The position numbers and the translations under genes are program-made. Source: Oscillospiraceae bacterium (GTDB lineage Bacteria; Bacillota; Clostridia; Oscillospirales; Oscillospiraceae). From it: a stretch of 64,000 nt of DNA. The stretch covers positions 1 through 64,000 of the forward strand of contig JAFYAQ010000014.1 in the NCBI GenBank assembly GCA_017540645.1, given 5' to 3'. A model generated the notes under the pieces. The model had not been told where the DNA came from. It searched no databases and saw only the letters and a list, made by a program, of their open reading frames with translations. Position 1 is the stretch's first letter. Each line of letters opens with the position of its first letter. This document shows positions 1 to 8,894 of the stretch, piece by piece.

Positions 1-1428
1 CTGGTGGACGAGGCCTGCGCCAGCATCCGCACGGAGATCGACTCCATGCCGGAGGAGCTGGACGCCGTCCGCCGTCGGATCATCCAGATGGAGATCGAGG
101 AGACGGCTCTGAAAAAGGAAGAGGACCAGCTCAGCCGGGACCGGCTGGAAAAGCTGCGCCGGGAGCTGGCCGAGCAGAAGGAAAGCTTCAACGCCATGAA
201 ATCCCGCTGGGAGAGCGAAAAGAGCAGCGCCGAGACCGTGAAAAAGCTGAAAGAGGAGATCGAGAAGGTCCGCGCCGACATGGAGAACGCCCAGCTCCGG
301 CTGGAGTACGAGACGGCGGCGCGGCTGAAATACTCCGACCTCCCCGCCCTGGAGAAAAAGCTCCAGGAGGCAGAAAAGCTCAGCGAGGAGGCCCGGGACA
401 GCTCGCTGGTGCGGGACACCGTCACCGAGGAGGAGATCTCCGCCATCGTGGCCAAGTGGACCGGCATCCCCGTGTCCAAGCTGATGGAGAGCGAGCGGGA
501 AAAGCTGCTGCATCTGGACAGCGTGCTGCACAAGCGGGTGGTTGGCCAGGACGAGGCCGTGCAGAAGGTCACCGAGGCCATCCTCCGCTCCCGGGCCGGG
601 ATCGCGGACCCCAACCGGCCCATCGGCTCCTTCCTGTTCCTGGGTCCCACGGGTGTGGGCAAGACCGAACTTGCCAAGGCCCTGGCCGAGAGTTTGTTTG
701 ACGATGAGCACAACATGGTGCGCATCGACATGACCGAGTACATGGAGAAGTTCTCCGTCTCCCGGCTGATCGGCGCGCCTCCGGGATATGTGGGCTATGA
801 CGAAGGCGGCCAGCTGACCGAGGCGGTACGGCGCAAGCCCTACAGCGTGGTGCTGTTTGACGAGATCGAGAAGGCCCACCCGGACGTGTTCAACATCCTG
901 CTGCAGATCCTGGACGACGGGCGCATCACCGATTCCCAGGGCCGGACGGTGGACTTTAAGAACACCATCATCATCCTGACCTCCAACCTGGGCAGTCAGT
1001 ACCTGCTGGAGGGCATAGAGCCCGACGGCACCATCGCCCAGGAGGCCCAGGACGCCGTCATGGCCGAGCTCAAGCGCGCCTTCCGGCCGGAATTCCTGAA
1101 CCGGCTGGACGAGACCATCCTCTTCCGCCCCCTGACCCGGGAGGATCTCACCGGCATCATCGACATCATGGCGGAGGGCCTGCGGAAGCGGCTGGAGGCC
1201 CAGGCCCTGCAGCTGGTCATCACCCCGGCGGCCAAGGAGCTGATCATCCAGCGGGGCTACGATCCCCTCTACGGCGCCCGGCCCCTGCGCCGTTATCTCC
1301 AGAGCGGCGTGGAGACCCTGCTGGCCCGCTCCATCCTGGGCGGTCAGATCTCCGCCGGGTCCACTCTCACCGTGGACGAGGAAAACGGCGAGCTGTGCTG
1401 CCGCTGCGAAAACCGAAGCGAAGACTGA
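1..1428 (+). CDS. clpB: ClpB disaggregase, C-terminal part (5' truncated by window)
   Basis: This is the C-terminal 475 residues of the ClpB/Hsp104 AAA+ disaggregase, which works with DnaK to pull proteins out of aggregates in the cytosol. The reading frame is open to base 1, so the first nucleotide-binding domain lies outside the window. Residues about 1-130 are charged and heptad-rich, as expected for the coiled-coil middle domain. The second AAA+ domain follows, with Walker A GPTGVGKT (about 212-219), Walker [13 protein letters not shown], and the sensor region [10 protein letters not shown]. The C-terminal small domain ([12 protein letters not shown]) completes the protein, which ends in a normal stop. 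A Rho-independent terminator follows directly, so clpB is probably the last gene of its unit. Identification is secure; only the N-terminal half is unseen. Confidence 0.97.
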   Translation: MVDEACASIRTEIDSMPEELDAVRRRIIQMEIEETALKKEEDQLSRDRLEKLRRELAEQKESFNAMKSRWESEKSSAETVKKLKEEIEKVRADMENAQLRLEYETAARLKYSDLPALEKKLQEAEKLSEEARDSSLVRDTVTEEEISAIVAKWTGIPVSKLMESEREKLLHLDSVLHKRVVGQDEAVQKVTEAILRSRAGIADPNRPIGSFLFLGPTGVGKTELAKALAESLFDDEHNMVRIDMTEYMEKFSVSRLIGAPPGYVGYDEGGQLTEAVRRKPYSVVLFDEIEKAHPDVFNILLQILDDGRITDSQGRTVDFKNTIIILTSNLGSQYLLEGIEPDGTIAQEAQDAVMAELKRAFRPEFLNRLDETILFRPLTREDLTGIIDIMAEGLRKRLEAQALQLVITPAAKELIIQRGYDPLYGARPLRRYLQSGVETLLARSILGGQISAGSTLTVDEENGELCCRCENRSED

Positions 1429-1440
1429 TTCCCCAAAAGA

Positions 1441-1476
1441 AAAACGCGTCTCCCGGTCACGGGAGGCGCGTTTTTT
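1441..1476 (+). terminator. Rho-independent terminator after clpB
   Basis: An 11-bp stem (1444-1454 with 1461-1471, one G-U pair) is followed by a run of six T. It lies between clpB and the convergent lipoprotein gene. The A-run on the other side means it could also work in the reverse direction. Confidence 0.85.
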
Positions 1477-1548
1477 ACGTTTCCGTTGTCCGCCGACTCG
1501 ACAGGCGCATTTTTCCGTAAACTCTGTCCTCGGGGCCCTTCGGCGCTC

Positions 1549-2016
1549 CTATACCGCCCGGCGGAAGATCTCCGCCAGGCGATCCGCCTCCTCCCCCAGG
1601 AAGAAACCCAGGTACACTCCCTCCCGGCACACCCGGGCCTTCTGGGCCAGGGCGTACTGCTGGGGGGAATAGTCCCGGCTCTGGCGGCAGAGGGACTGGC
1701 GGTGGTTTTCCGCCAGCGTCTCCATCTGTTGGGCGGTCTCCGGGTCGGCGCACTCCAGCAGCCAGATCTCGTCCAGGCGCAGAGGGTCACGGCTGACCAT
1801 CACCAGGGACTGGGGCAGCTGCTCCTTCTCCAGGCCCAGCCGGTCCCGCTGCTGCCGCTCCCCCAGGCTCTCCAGCTCCGGCAGCTCCACCTGGGCGGCC
1901 ATGCTGTCATAGAGCTCCTCCATGACCGGGGGCGCCTTTTCCTCCCGGCCGCAGCCGGACAGAACCAGCAGTGCCCCCAGGAGCAGGGTCAGCAGCGCTT
2001 TATTCCTTCTCTTCAT
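1549..2016 (-). CDS. Small lipoprotein, DUF4358-like
   Basis: A 155-residue secreted lipoprotein. The N-terminus MKRRNKALLTLLLGALLVLSGC is split into a basic start, a hydrophobic segment and the lipobox LSGC, so the mature protein should be anchored to the outer face of the membrane by a lipid on that Cys. The rest is soluble, rich in Glu/Gln, with the pattern MEELYDSM near the mature start. Length, lipobox position and neighbours resemble DUF4358 lipoproteins of Clostridia; this is recognition from memory and not proof. The chosen ATG overlaps the end of the upstream SGNH gene by 17 bp, so the two are translationally linked. It is the last gene of a four-gene minus-strand operon. Its molecular role is unknown. 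Confidence 0.75.
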   Translation of the reverse strand: MKRRNKALLTLLLGALLVLSGCGREEKAPPVMEELYDSMAAQVELPELESLGERQQRDRLGLEKEQLPQSLVMVSRDPLRLDEIWLLECADPETAQQMETLAENHRQSLCRQSRDYSPQQYALAQKARVCREGVYLGFFLGEEADRLAEIFRRAV

Positions 2017-2797
2017 ACAGCTCCTCCCGCTGCAGCAGGGAGGCCCAAAGGGCGGCTCCCTCCTCCGTGAGATGGACATAGGCGTCGGAGCAGTACTCCT
2101 CCGGCAGGCCCCCGTCCTCTCCGGTGAACCAGGGGGCCAGGTCCAGATAGGGGCAGCCACGCTCCCGGCACAGGGTCCGGAGGCTGTCGTTATACTCCCG
2201 CAGCCGCTGGTTGTTCAGATCCCGCAGCTCTCCCCGGGTGCTCATGGGCAGGGCGGACTCCACATAGATCTCCATGTCCGGGCACTGTTCCCGGAGCCGG
2301 TCCAGCAGCCAGGTCCAGTTGTTCATGGCCGCCTCCACCCCGCCGGGGAGAGCCACGTCGTTGGTACCCAGCATGATGAATACCCGGGACGCCCCAGACC
2401 GGGCAAGGGCCTCCAGCAGGGGCATCTCCTGTCCCCGGTACTGCACCCCCATCCGGTCCTCCGCGATGTTTCGAACCGAGAGGGAGATCTCGCACAAAAA
2501 CAGGGGCTCCCCCAGCTCCTCATGGCGGCGGCAGTGGTTTTCCAGGGCCCGGGTGACCGAATCCCCCACAAACACCGCCTCATCGAACCAGTCACGGCTC
2601 CGGGGCGCCGTGGTGGGCACCGGCGTGGGGCTGGGCGTAGGCGCCGGGGTGGGGCCGGGAGTAGGCGCCGGCGTTGCCGTGGCCGGGGGGACCGCCGGAA
2701 CAGCGGCGGCCGGCGGCGCCTCCCGCCGGTGGGCCAACAGCAGGACCCCCAGCAGCAGCGCCCCGGCGATCAGCAGGACGGCGATCCGTTTTTTCAT
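2000..2797 (-). CDS. Membrane-anchored SGNH/GDSL-family hydrolase
   Basis: A 265-residue SGNH-superfamily esterase/acetylhydrolase. Residues 1-21 form a membrane anchor or uncleaved signal. A Pro/Thr-rich linker (about 28-64) holds the catalytic domain away from the membrane. The catalytic blocks are visible: FVGDSVT (block I, nucleophile Ser), the Gly of block II, MLGTND (block III Asn) and DAYVHLT near the end (Asp and His of block V). Such enzymes usually remove or add O-acetyl groups on cell-wall or surface glycans. It lies between a DUF3783 gene and the DUF4358-like lipoprotein, all on the minus strand. The exact substrate is not deducible. Confidence 0.88.
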   Translation of the reverse strand: MKKRIAVLLIAGALLLGVLLLAHRREAPPAAAVPAVPPATATPAPTPGPTPAPTPSPTPVPTTAPRSRDWFDEAVFVGDSVTRALENHCRRHEELGEPLFLCEISLSVRNIAEDRMGVQYRGQEMPLLEALARSGASRVFIMLGTNDVALPGGVEAAMNNWTWLLDRLREQCPDMEIYVESALPMSTRGELRDLNNQRLREYNDSLRTLCRERGCPYLDLAPWFTGEDGGLPEEYCSDAYVHLTEEGAALWASLLQREELYEEKE

Positions 2798-2829
2798 CTG
2801 TCTCTCTCCCTCGGCTCCGGACGGAGGCC

Positions 2830-3210
2830 TTATTTTCTCTCTTGCAGAGCCTGCATGCTCCGGTGCTCCAGCAAAATGGCGGCGTGGAGCGCTGCGGAGG
2901 TCCAGGCGGCGTTGGTATCGGTGACCACCGCCTTGAGGGCCACACCGGCCCGGGCGGCGCGCAGCTCGTCCAGCAGCTCGGACAGCTGTCGGGAGCTCAG
3001 GCCCTCCAGAAGCAGCATCTCCTCCCGGAACTCCGGCCCGGTGTAGGCTTCCCCGGGAGCAAAGCCCTCCCGGCCGCAGAGATAGCCCACCGGGTGGCCG
3101 TACTCCTCATAGCTCACCGGGCGGTATTCGATCCCCCGGCGCAGCAGCACCGCCCGGAGGCGTCGGAGCTTCTCCCCGTCCCGGATCTGATACGCAAATA
3201 CTCTTGCCAT
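2830..3210 (-). CDS. DUF3783 domain protein
   Basis: A 126-residue cytosolic protein with no signal or membrane segment. The C-terminal half (about 60-120) has the DUF3783 pattern: a block around LLLEGLSSRQLSELLDELR, then LKAVVTDTNAAWT and a helical tail. DUF3783 proteins are common in Clostridia and have no established function. The gene starts 2 bp after the stop of the upstream lipoprotein gene, so the two are clearly co-transcribed. The N-terminal half begins ARVFAYQI and is moderately charged. Confidence 0.8.
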   Translation of the reverse strand: MARVFAYQIRDGEKLRRLRAVLLRRGIEYRPVSYEEYGHPVGYLCGREGFAPGEAYTGPEFREEMLLLEGLSSRQLSELLDELRAARAGVALKAVVTDTNAAWTSAALHAAILLEHRSMQALQERK

Positions 3211-3212
3211 CT

Positions 3213-4040
3213 TTATCCCCTCTGTGCCGTCTCGGGCGCGGCCAGGGCCTCCGGGGGCGGGGTGAGGCTGCCCATCGCTCCGAAGGACCGGTAGTCGATC
3301 GTCAGCTCCAGTTCCCGGACGTGGATGTTCGTGTCGATGATCTCCTCCGTCAGGCTCAGGCTCAAACGCACCGGGAGGCAGGTTTCCGTGTCCAGCCAGA
3401 GGACGGCGCGCAGCTCCGGCCCGCTCTCCGGCGCGGTCAGGGCCAGATCCCGGGAGGCGGCGGCAAGCATCGCGCCGCTGACGGGGATCTCCAGCCGCCG
3501 GCAGCTGCGGCCCTCCACCGTCTCGGTGTCCGGCGCCAGCCTTGCGGCCTGCCGCAGCTGCTCATCGGCTGCCAGCGCCCCCGGGTCCGCGGCCGCCAGG
3601 CCGTTCCGGGCCACGGTGTTTTTCGTCCAGGCGCCCATCACGTTTTTATAGATCACGGCGGCGTCCTCGTTCTCCAGGGCATAAAACTCCAGAGGCAGTT
3701 CCATGTCAAAGCCCCGGGCCTCCATGCGCCCGGTGCCCGAGGCGTGGAGCGCCAGGGGGGCAAAGACGCTCTCCCCGGTCAGCGAAAGCTCCATGCGGGC
3801 ATCCGCCCACTCGTCGGCGTAGGGGGAGGTATAGCTCATGTGTCCCCGCAGCTCCCAGCCGGCCCCGCCCTGCTCCAGGAGCTTTTCGCCGGCCTCCGCC
3901 AGCAGAGAGGCCGCCGTTGCCGGCTCGGGCGTGGGGGTGGGACGGGTGTTCACCGGGGGCTCCGATTTGAGAACGCAGCCGCCCAGCAGCGCGGCCGTCA
4001 AAAGAAGGAGCAGCCCTGTATTCCAAACTTTTTGCTTCAT
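3213..4040 (-). CDS. Lipoprotein, DUF6612/LppX-like
   Basis: A 275-residue lipoprotein and first gene of the minus-strand operon running to 1549. The lipobox LLGGC puts the modified Cys at residue 22, followed by a Pro/Thr linker (PTPTPEP). The body has alternating beta-type segments and the pattern of lipoproteins that bind lipid or hydrophobic ligands (short strands, ALENEDAAVIYKNVMGAW, and a C-terminal block LWLDTETCLPVRLSLSLTEE). This suggests a DUF6612/LppX-like fold, an inference from general appearance only. I chose the ATG at 4040 because the signal peptide starts there; a longer frame adds 25 uncharacteristic residues. Confidence 0.65.
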   Translation of the reverse strand: MKQKVWNTGLLLLLTAALLGGCVLKSEPPVNTRPTPTPEPATAASLLAEAGEKLLEQGGAGWELRGHMSYTSPYADEWADARMELSLTGESVFAPLALHASGTGRMEARGFDMELPLEFYALENEDAAVIYKNVMGAWTKNTVARNGLAAADPGALAADEQLRQAARLAPDTETVEGRSCRRLEIPVSGAMLAAASRDLALTAPESGPELRAVLWLDTETCLPVRLSLSLTEEIIDTNIHVRELELTIDYRSFGAMGSLTPPPEALAAPETAQRG

Positions 4041-4182
4041 GCCGGTTCCTTTCCGCCCGCAGGGCGAGGTGTCATGGGTCATTGTACCCTTTCCGGGAAC
4101 GAAACGCAAGTACAAAGGAAGGTGCCGGGCGTCTTGCCATTCCCTCCGGGTCGTGATAAGCTATGCCCGGAGGCGATGGAAC

Positions 4183-4869
4183 ATGAGCGATGAGATCATC
4201 ATGCGGCCGGTGGGGCACATTGAGAGCGATTTTCAAAGCAAATTCGGCATCCCCCGGCAGGCGGGGCTGGTTCCGGAACTGCGCGCCCGGGTGGTGTTTG
4301 AGCCGGAGTTCCGGAGCCCGGAGGCCGTGCGGGAATTGGAAAGCTTCAGCCACATCTGGCTGCTGTGGCTCTTCTCCGCCGCCATAAAGGAGGGAGCGCG
4401 CTTCTCCCCCACGGTGCGTCCGCCCCGGCTGGGCGGCAACCGGCGGGTGGGGGTGTTCGCCAGCCGCTCCCCCTTCCGGCCCAACGCCATCGGCCTGTCC
4501 TGCGTGGAGCTGCTGGCCGTGGAGCCGGACACCCCGGTAGGGCCGGTGCTGACCGTGGCAGGCGCGGATCTGATGGACGGTACCCCCATTCTGGACATCA
4601 AGCCCTATATCCCCTACGCCGACTGCCGGCCGGAGGCCGCCGCCGGCTTTACCGCCGCCCCTGCCCGGCGGGTCGCGTGTGTGATCCCCCCTGCGCTGCT
4701 GCAGCGTCTGCCGGAGGGAAAGCGGGAGGCCCTGCGGGGCGTGCTGGAGGCCGATCCCCGTCCCTCCTACCAGGACGACCCGGAGAGGGTCTACGGCTTC
4801 GGCTTTGCCGGCCGGGAGGTGCGCTTCCGGGTGGCGGACGGAGTTTTGACGGTAGTTGACATAATATAA
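4183..4869 (+). CDS. trmO: tRNA (t6A37-N6)-methyltransferase TrmO
   Basis: A 228-residue TrmO/TsaA (UPF0066) enzyme that uses S-adenosylmethionine to N6-methylate threonylcarbamoyladenosine-37 in certain tRNAs. It starts with the typical beta-strand MRPVGHIES and contains the conserved FSHIWLLWLF block, PPRLGGNRRVGVFASRSPFRPNAIGLS (family signature, residues about 80-108), DLMDGTPILDIKPYIPY and a C-terminal DPRPSY block. A GGAGG sequence 9 bp upstream supports the ATG at 4183. It is transcribed alone, with a strong hairpin at its end shared with the convergent carboxypeptidase gene. Confidence 0.95.
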   Translation: MSDEIIMRPVGHIESDFQSKFGIPRQAGLVPELRARVVFEPEFRSPEAVRELESFSHIWLLWLFSAAIKEGARFSPTVRPPRLGGNRRVGVFASRSPFRPNAIGLSCVELLAVEPDTPVGPVLTVAGADLMDGTPILDIKPYIPYADCRPEAAAGFTAAPARRVACVIPPALLQRLPEGKREALRGVLEADPRPSYQDDPERVYGFGFAGREVRFRVADGVLTVVDII

Positions 4870-4870
4870 T

Positions 4871-4905
4871 ATGAGCCGACCCTCGGACGGGTCGGCTCAT
4901 TTTTT
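4871..4905. terminator. Hairpin terminator between trmO and the carboxypeptidase gene
   Basis: A perfect 12-bp stem (4871-4882 with 4889-4900, six-base loop) is followed by a run of five T on the plus strand. It begins just after the trmO stop and touches the end of the convergent gene. Confidence 0.85.
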
Positions 4906-6403
4906 ACAGCCCGTAGATCTCCGTGAATTTTTCCTCCAGATAATCCAGGAAGTAATGCACATTTAGGCTCTCCCCGGTGATGGCGCGGATCCATTCGTCC
5001 GGGTCGGTGACGGAGGCAATGGAGAATACGTGCTCGGTCAGCCAATCCTTCACCCGCCAGAGTTCGCCCCGCTCCACCGCGGCAAACACGTCAAAATCTT
5101 TTTCCATGGTGCGCAGGATCTGGGCCCCGTAGGCGTTGCCCAGGGCGTAGGAGGGGAAATAGCCGAAGCCGCCGGACCAGTGGACGTCCTGGAGGCAGCC
5201 CCGGGCGTCGTCCGGGACCTCCACGCCCAGATATTCCCTGTATTTGGCGTTCCAGAGAGCCGGGACCTGATCCACCGTGATACGGCCGTTCACCAGTTCC
5301 TTTTCGATCTCGTAGCGGATCATGATATGGATGCCGTAGGTCAGCTCGTCGGACTCGGTGCGGATCAGGCTGGGCCGGGCCACGTTCACGCCCTCATACA
5401 GTTCCCTCTCGCTGACCCCCTCCATGACCGAGGGGGAAACCTGCCGCAGGCGGGGATAAATGAAGCGGATAAAGGCCTCGCTGCGGCCGATGATGTTCTC
5501 ATAAAAGCGGGAGATGCACTCGTGCATGGCGCTGGTCATGGAGTCGTGGGCGTAGTTTACATAAAACTCCTCCGGCTCGTTCTGCATGAACAGGGCGTGG
5601 CCGCCCTCGTGGAGGGTGGTGAAGATATTGGAGAGGAAGGCGTTCTCGTAATAATGGGTGGTCACCCGCACGTCATGGGGGCCGAAGCTGGTGGTGAAGG
5701 GGTGTTCGGTGGTCATCAGTACCAGAGCGTCTTTCCGCAGGCCCTCCAGCTCCAGCAGCCAGCGGGAAAAACTCTCCTGTTCGCCGATGGGGCAGGGGCG
5801 GGAGAGAAAGTCCGTCCGGACGCTCTTGCCCTCCGTTGTGATGCGGCGGATCAGGGGTACGATCCGCTCCTTCAGCGCGGCGAAAAAGGCGTCCAGCTGC
5901 GCCTCGCTGCCGCCCTTCTCATAATCGTCCAGGCAGGAGTTATAATAAGTACTTTTTTTCTCGTCCCGGAGGTCGATGTCCCGCCGGGTATAATCCGTCA
6001 CCGCGGCCAGGCTGTCCCGGAAGAGGGAGAAATCCGAGGCTTTCTTGGCCTTCAGCCAGTCGCTGTAAGCCTTGTTCAGGGCCAGTTCCCGCTGATAGGC
6101 AAAGCGGGCGCTCTGGTTTTTGGTCTTCTCCCAGGCATCGAACAGGTGTTCCACCGTCTTGCGCTGGGCCAGAGTCAGTTCGCCGGGATCGTCATGCAGG
6201 GAGCTGATCAGCTTTTCATATCGTTTGGAGTGGGTCAGGGTGTGGACACGCTGCCCCAGCAGGGCCATGTCCTCCCCCGCCTGCTCCAGTCCCTCGGGGG
6301 GCGCCACACAGGACATGTCGAATTCCAGCTTTCCGATGGCCCGGGAATAGCTCTCCACCTCGGTCAGGATCTTGAACAGCTGCTGCAAACGGGTATCCTT
6401 CAT
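4904..6403 (-). CDS. M32-family metallocarboxypeptidase
   Basis: A 499-residue cytosolic zinc carboxypeptidase of family M32 (thermostable carboxypeptidase 1 type), which trims C-terminal amino acids from peptides. The zinc motif HEGGH is at residues 265-269, and the downstream helix with HECISRFYENIIGRS supplies the third ligand Glu. Just before the active site is the M32 block beginning TEHPFTTSFGPHDVR. Length matches the family (about 500 residues). There is no signal peptide. The stop codon lies inside the flank of the shared terminator. The gene appears monocistronic. Confidence 0.95.
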   Translation of the reverse strand: MKDTRLQQLFKILTEVESYSRAIGKLEFDMSCVAPPEGLEQAGEDMALLGQRVHTLTHSKRYEKLISSLHDDPGELTLAQRKTVEHLFDAWEKTKNQSARFAYQRELALNKAYSDWLKAKKASDFSLFRDSLAAVTDYTRRDIDLRDEKKSTYYNSCLDDYEKGGSEAQLDAFFAALKERIVPLIRRITTEGKSVRTDFLSRPCPIGEQESFSRWLLELEGLRKDALVLMTTEHPFTTSFGPHDVRVTTHYYENAFLSNIFTTLHEGGHALFMQNEPEEFYVNYAHDSMTSAMHECISRFYENIIGRSEAFIRFIYPRLRQVSPSVMEGVSERELYEGVNVARPSLIRTESDELTYGIHIMIRYEIEKELVNGRITVDQVPALWNAKYREYLGVEVPDDARGCLQDVHWSGGFGYFPSYALGNAYGAQILRTMEKDFDVFAAVERGELWRVKDWLTEHVFSIASVTDPDEWIRAITGESLNVHYFLDYLEEKFTEIYGL

Positions 6404-6531
6404 CTGCGATCTCCTTTAAAAAAGAATGTGCGTACAGCATACCCGAAATCCCCGGAATTGTCCAGTGGACACGCAGCGCGGAAAATCCTGTACCGGTAAA
6501 AACAAACCCGTAAACAGCAGAAAAAAAACTC

Positions 6532-6560
6532 TTGAAAAATCGGCGGAGAAAGGTTATACT
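6532..6560 (+). promoter_or_regulatory. Sigma-A promoter for pfkA
   Basis: TTGAAA (6532-6537) and TATACT (6555-6560) are separated by exactly 17 bp, 35 bp upstream of the pfkA start. Both boxes are close to consensus. Confidence 0.85.
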
Positions 6561-6595
6561 GCTAAATCGGATTTTTAAGGAAAAGAGGGAAAAAG

Positions 6596-7591
6596 ATGGG
6601 AGAAATTCGTACGATCGGTCTCCTTACCAGCGGCGGCGACGCGCCGGGTATGAATCCCTGCATCCGCGCCATCGTCCGCACGGCCACTGCCGAGGGTATC
6701 AACGTCATCGGTATCCGTCGGGGCTATCAAGGGCTGATCAACGGTGACTTTTATCAAATGGACAGCAACGACGTGAACGGTCTCAGCTGCAAGGGCGGCA
6801 CCATTCTCTACACCGCCCGCAGTGACGAGTTCCGCACCGACGCGGGTCTGGAAAAGGCCGCCAATGTCTGCCGGGACCTGCGGCTGGACGGTCTGATCGC
6901 CATCGGCGGCGACGGCACCATGAAGGGCGCCGCGGAGCTGGCAAAGCGGGGCGTCAAGGTAGTGGTCATTCCGGGCACCATCGACAAGGATATGGGCTGC
7001 ACCGAGTACACCATCGGCTTCGACACCGCCAGCAACACCGCCATTGAGGCCATCGACAAGCTGCATGACACCGGACAAAGCCACGAGCGCGTTTCCGTTG
7101 TCCAGGTCATGGGCCGGCACGCCGGGCATCTGGCGCTGTACATCGGCCTCGCCTCCGGCGCCTCCGCCGTGCTGCTGCCGGAGAAAGAATTTGACCTGGA
7201 GGAGGACGTGATCAGCGTCATCCGCCGGGGCTGCCTGTACGGACGGCGGCACCACATCGTGGTAGTGGCCGAGGGCGTCGGCAAACTCACGGAGCTGTCC
7301 AAAAAGATCGAGGAAGGCACCGGACTGGAGACCCGCGTGACCGTGCTGGGCTATATCCAGCGGGGAGGCGCCCCCAGCGCCCGCGACCGGGTCTGCGGCT
7401 GCATGATGGGCGTTCGGGCTCTGGACTGCCTGAAGAATCCCAAGCTGGGCAACCGGGTGATCATCGTGAAAAACGGCACCTTCAACGACATGCCCCTGGA
7501 GGACGCGGTAGACCACGCCCGGGTGTTCAACGAGAGCATGTTCGTCGCCTGTGACCGGATCGACAACTCCTATCAGTCGAAAAAGCGATAA
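6596..7591 (+). CDS. pfkA: ATP-type 6-phosphofructokinase
   Basis: A 331-residue phosphofructokinase catalysing fructose-6-phosphate to fructose-1,6-bisphosphate in glycolysis. It has the ATP-site start LLTSGGDAPGMN, the GGDGT loop (Gly, not Asp, after GGD, which indicates ATP and not pyrophosphate as donor), PGTIDKD with the catalytic Asp, the substrate loop MGRHAGHLA and the C-terminal LGYIQRGGAPSARDR block. One oddity is Lys in PGTIDKD where Asn is usual (PGTIDND); the catalytic Asp residues are kept. The gene has its own near-consensus promoter and a strong terminator, so it is transcribed alone. Confidence 0.96.
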   Translation: MGEIRTIGLLTSGGDAPGMNPCIRAIVRTATAEGINVIGIRRGYQGLINGDFYQMDSNDVNGLSCKGGTILYTARSDEFRTDAGLEKAANVCRDLRLDGLIAIGGDGTMKGAAELAKRGVKVVVIPGTIDKDMGCTEYTIGFDTASNTAIEAIDKLHDTGQSHERVSVVQVMGRHAGHLALYIGLASGASAVLLPEKEFDLEEDVISVIRRGCLYGRRHHIVVVAEGVGKLTELSKKIEEGTGLETRVTVLGYIQRGGAPSARDRVCGCMMGVRALDCLKNPKLGNRVIIVKNGTFNDMPLEDAVDHARVFNESMFVACDRIDNSYQSKKR

Positions 7592-7595
7592 CATG

Positions 7596-7627
7596 AAAAA
7601 GAGACCGCCTCAAGGCGGTCTCTTTTT
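7596..7627 (+). terminator. Terminator after pfkA
   Basis: A perfect 9-bp stem (7601-7609 with 7614-7622, loop TCAA) is flanked by A5 upstream and T5 downstream. Two weaker hairpins follow in the gap to potD (7633-7653 and about 7673-7694). Confidence 0.9.
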
Positions 7628-7700
7628 CTGCGGGCGCATGGCGATGCGCCCTTCCCGGTTTTATTCCGCTTATCGGGCGATCTGACGGTCGCCCGGTTTT

Positions 7701-8894
7701 TTACGCCGTTTTCCACTTCCGGCAGCGGCTGGCCTTCCGGCGGCGGGTGCGCTGACCGCGCCACAGGAGGTAGCCGCCCACCAGGGCGGCGGTGACCGCG
7801 ATGCCGATGATGGGGACATAGTCCACGTCCCCCTCGGTCTTGACCTCCAGCCACAGGGAGTCCATTAGCTGGGTGGTCTCCGCCCCCAGATGGGCAAAGG
7901 CCTGCCCGCGGCTGGTGATCTCCTCCGGAGGATAGGCCAGGGCCATCTCGTCCTCGTCCAGGGAGAGGTACTCCCGGGCCGCGGTCTCCGGGGCGGTGTA
8001 GCCCACCCAGTCCATGTTTTCGCCGCAGACGTCCGGCCGCAGCAGGAAGTTGATGTAGGCCTCCGCGCCCTCCTTGTTGGTGGCGCAGGTGGGGATGCAC
8101 ATGCAGTCCACGAAGCGATTGAAGCCCTCCTCCGGGTAATAGAAGGCCAGATCCTCGTTCTCCCAGTGCATCTGGATGTAGTCGCCCACATAATAGGGGG
8201 CGATCCAGGCCTCCTCCCGCTCCAGCTTGTCATAGATCTGGTCCATGACGTAGGCCTGCACCAGAGGCTTCTGCTCGATGAGCTTGTAGGCGGAGGCCCG
8301 CAGCTCGTCCTCGTCGGTGGTGTTCAGGCTGTAGCCCAGCATGGCCTGGGGGATAGCAAAGGCGTCCCGGGGGTTGTCGAACATCAGGATCTTGCCGGCG
8401 TACTTGGGATTCCAGAGAAGATCCCAGCTGCCGATGTCCTCCTCGTCCACGTAGAGGCTGTTGTAGATCACGCCCACGGTGCCGCCGGTGTAGGGGATGG
8501 AGTAGAGGTTCTCCGGGTCGTGCTGCATGTACTTGAACTCGTCGTCCACGTACTCGAAATTGGGGATGTTGTCAAAGTTCAGGGGCAGGAGCATCCCCTC
8601 GTCGATCATGCGTCCCACCATGTAGTCGGAGGGCACGATCACGTCGTAGACCGAGCCGCCGGTCTTCAGCTTGGTGTACAAACTCTCGTTGGAGTCGAAG
8701 GTCATGTAGTTCACGTGGATGCCGGTCTCCTCCTCGAAGGCGGCGTTCACGTCGATGTAATCGTCGGTGCCGTCGGAGATGTACTGGCCCCAGTTGTAGA
8801 CATTGATCACCTGATCGGCCGCCCTGGCCTCGGGAGCGGGCAGCAGCGCCGCGATCAGCAGCGCAGCGATCAGCAGAGAGCAGAAGCGTTTCAT
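7701..8894 (-). CDS. potD: Polyamine-binding protein PotD with C-terminal membrane anchor
   Basis: A 397-residue extracellular spermidine/putrescine-binding protein of the PotABCD importer. Residues 1-25 form a Sec signal ending in EARA, with no lipobox Cys. The body shows family features: VINVYNWGQYI at the mature start, YDVIVPSDYMVGRM, YSIPYTGGTVGVIYN, and a C-terminal region ending in EVKTEGDVD. Unusually, a hydrophobic segment VPIIGIAVTAALVGGYLLW (about 358-376) and a basic RGQRTRRRK tail follow, so the protein is probably held by a C-terminal membrane anchor and not a lipid. The start overlaps potC by 4 bp. It is the last gene of the operon. Confidence 0.94.
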   Translation of the reverse strand: MKRFCSLLIAALLIAALLPAPEARAADQVINVYNWGQYISDGTDDYIDVNAAFEEETGIHVNYMTFDSNESLYTKLKTGGSVYDVIVPSDYMVGRMIDEGMLLPLNFDNIPNFEYVDDEFKYMQHDPENLYSIPYTGGTVGVIYNSLYVDEEDIGSWDLLWNPKYAGKILMFDNPRDAFAIPQAMLGYSLNTTDEDELRASAYKLIEQKPLVQAYVMDQIYDKLEREEAWIAPYYVGDYIQMHWENEDLAFYYPEEGFNRFVDCMCIPTCATNKEGAEAYINFLLRPDVCGENMDWVGYTAPETAAREYLSLDEDEMALAYPPEEITSRGQAFAHLGAETTQLMDSLWLEVKTEGDVDYVPIIGIAVTAALVGGYLLWRGQRTRRRKASRCRKWKTA

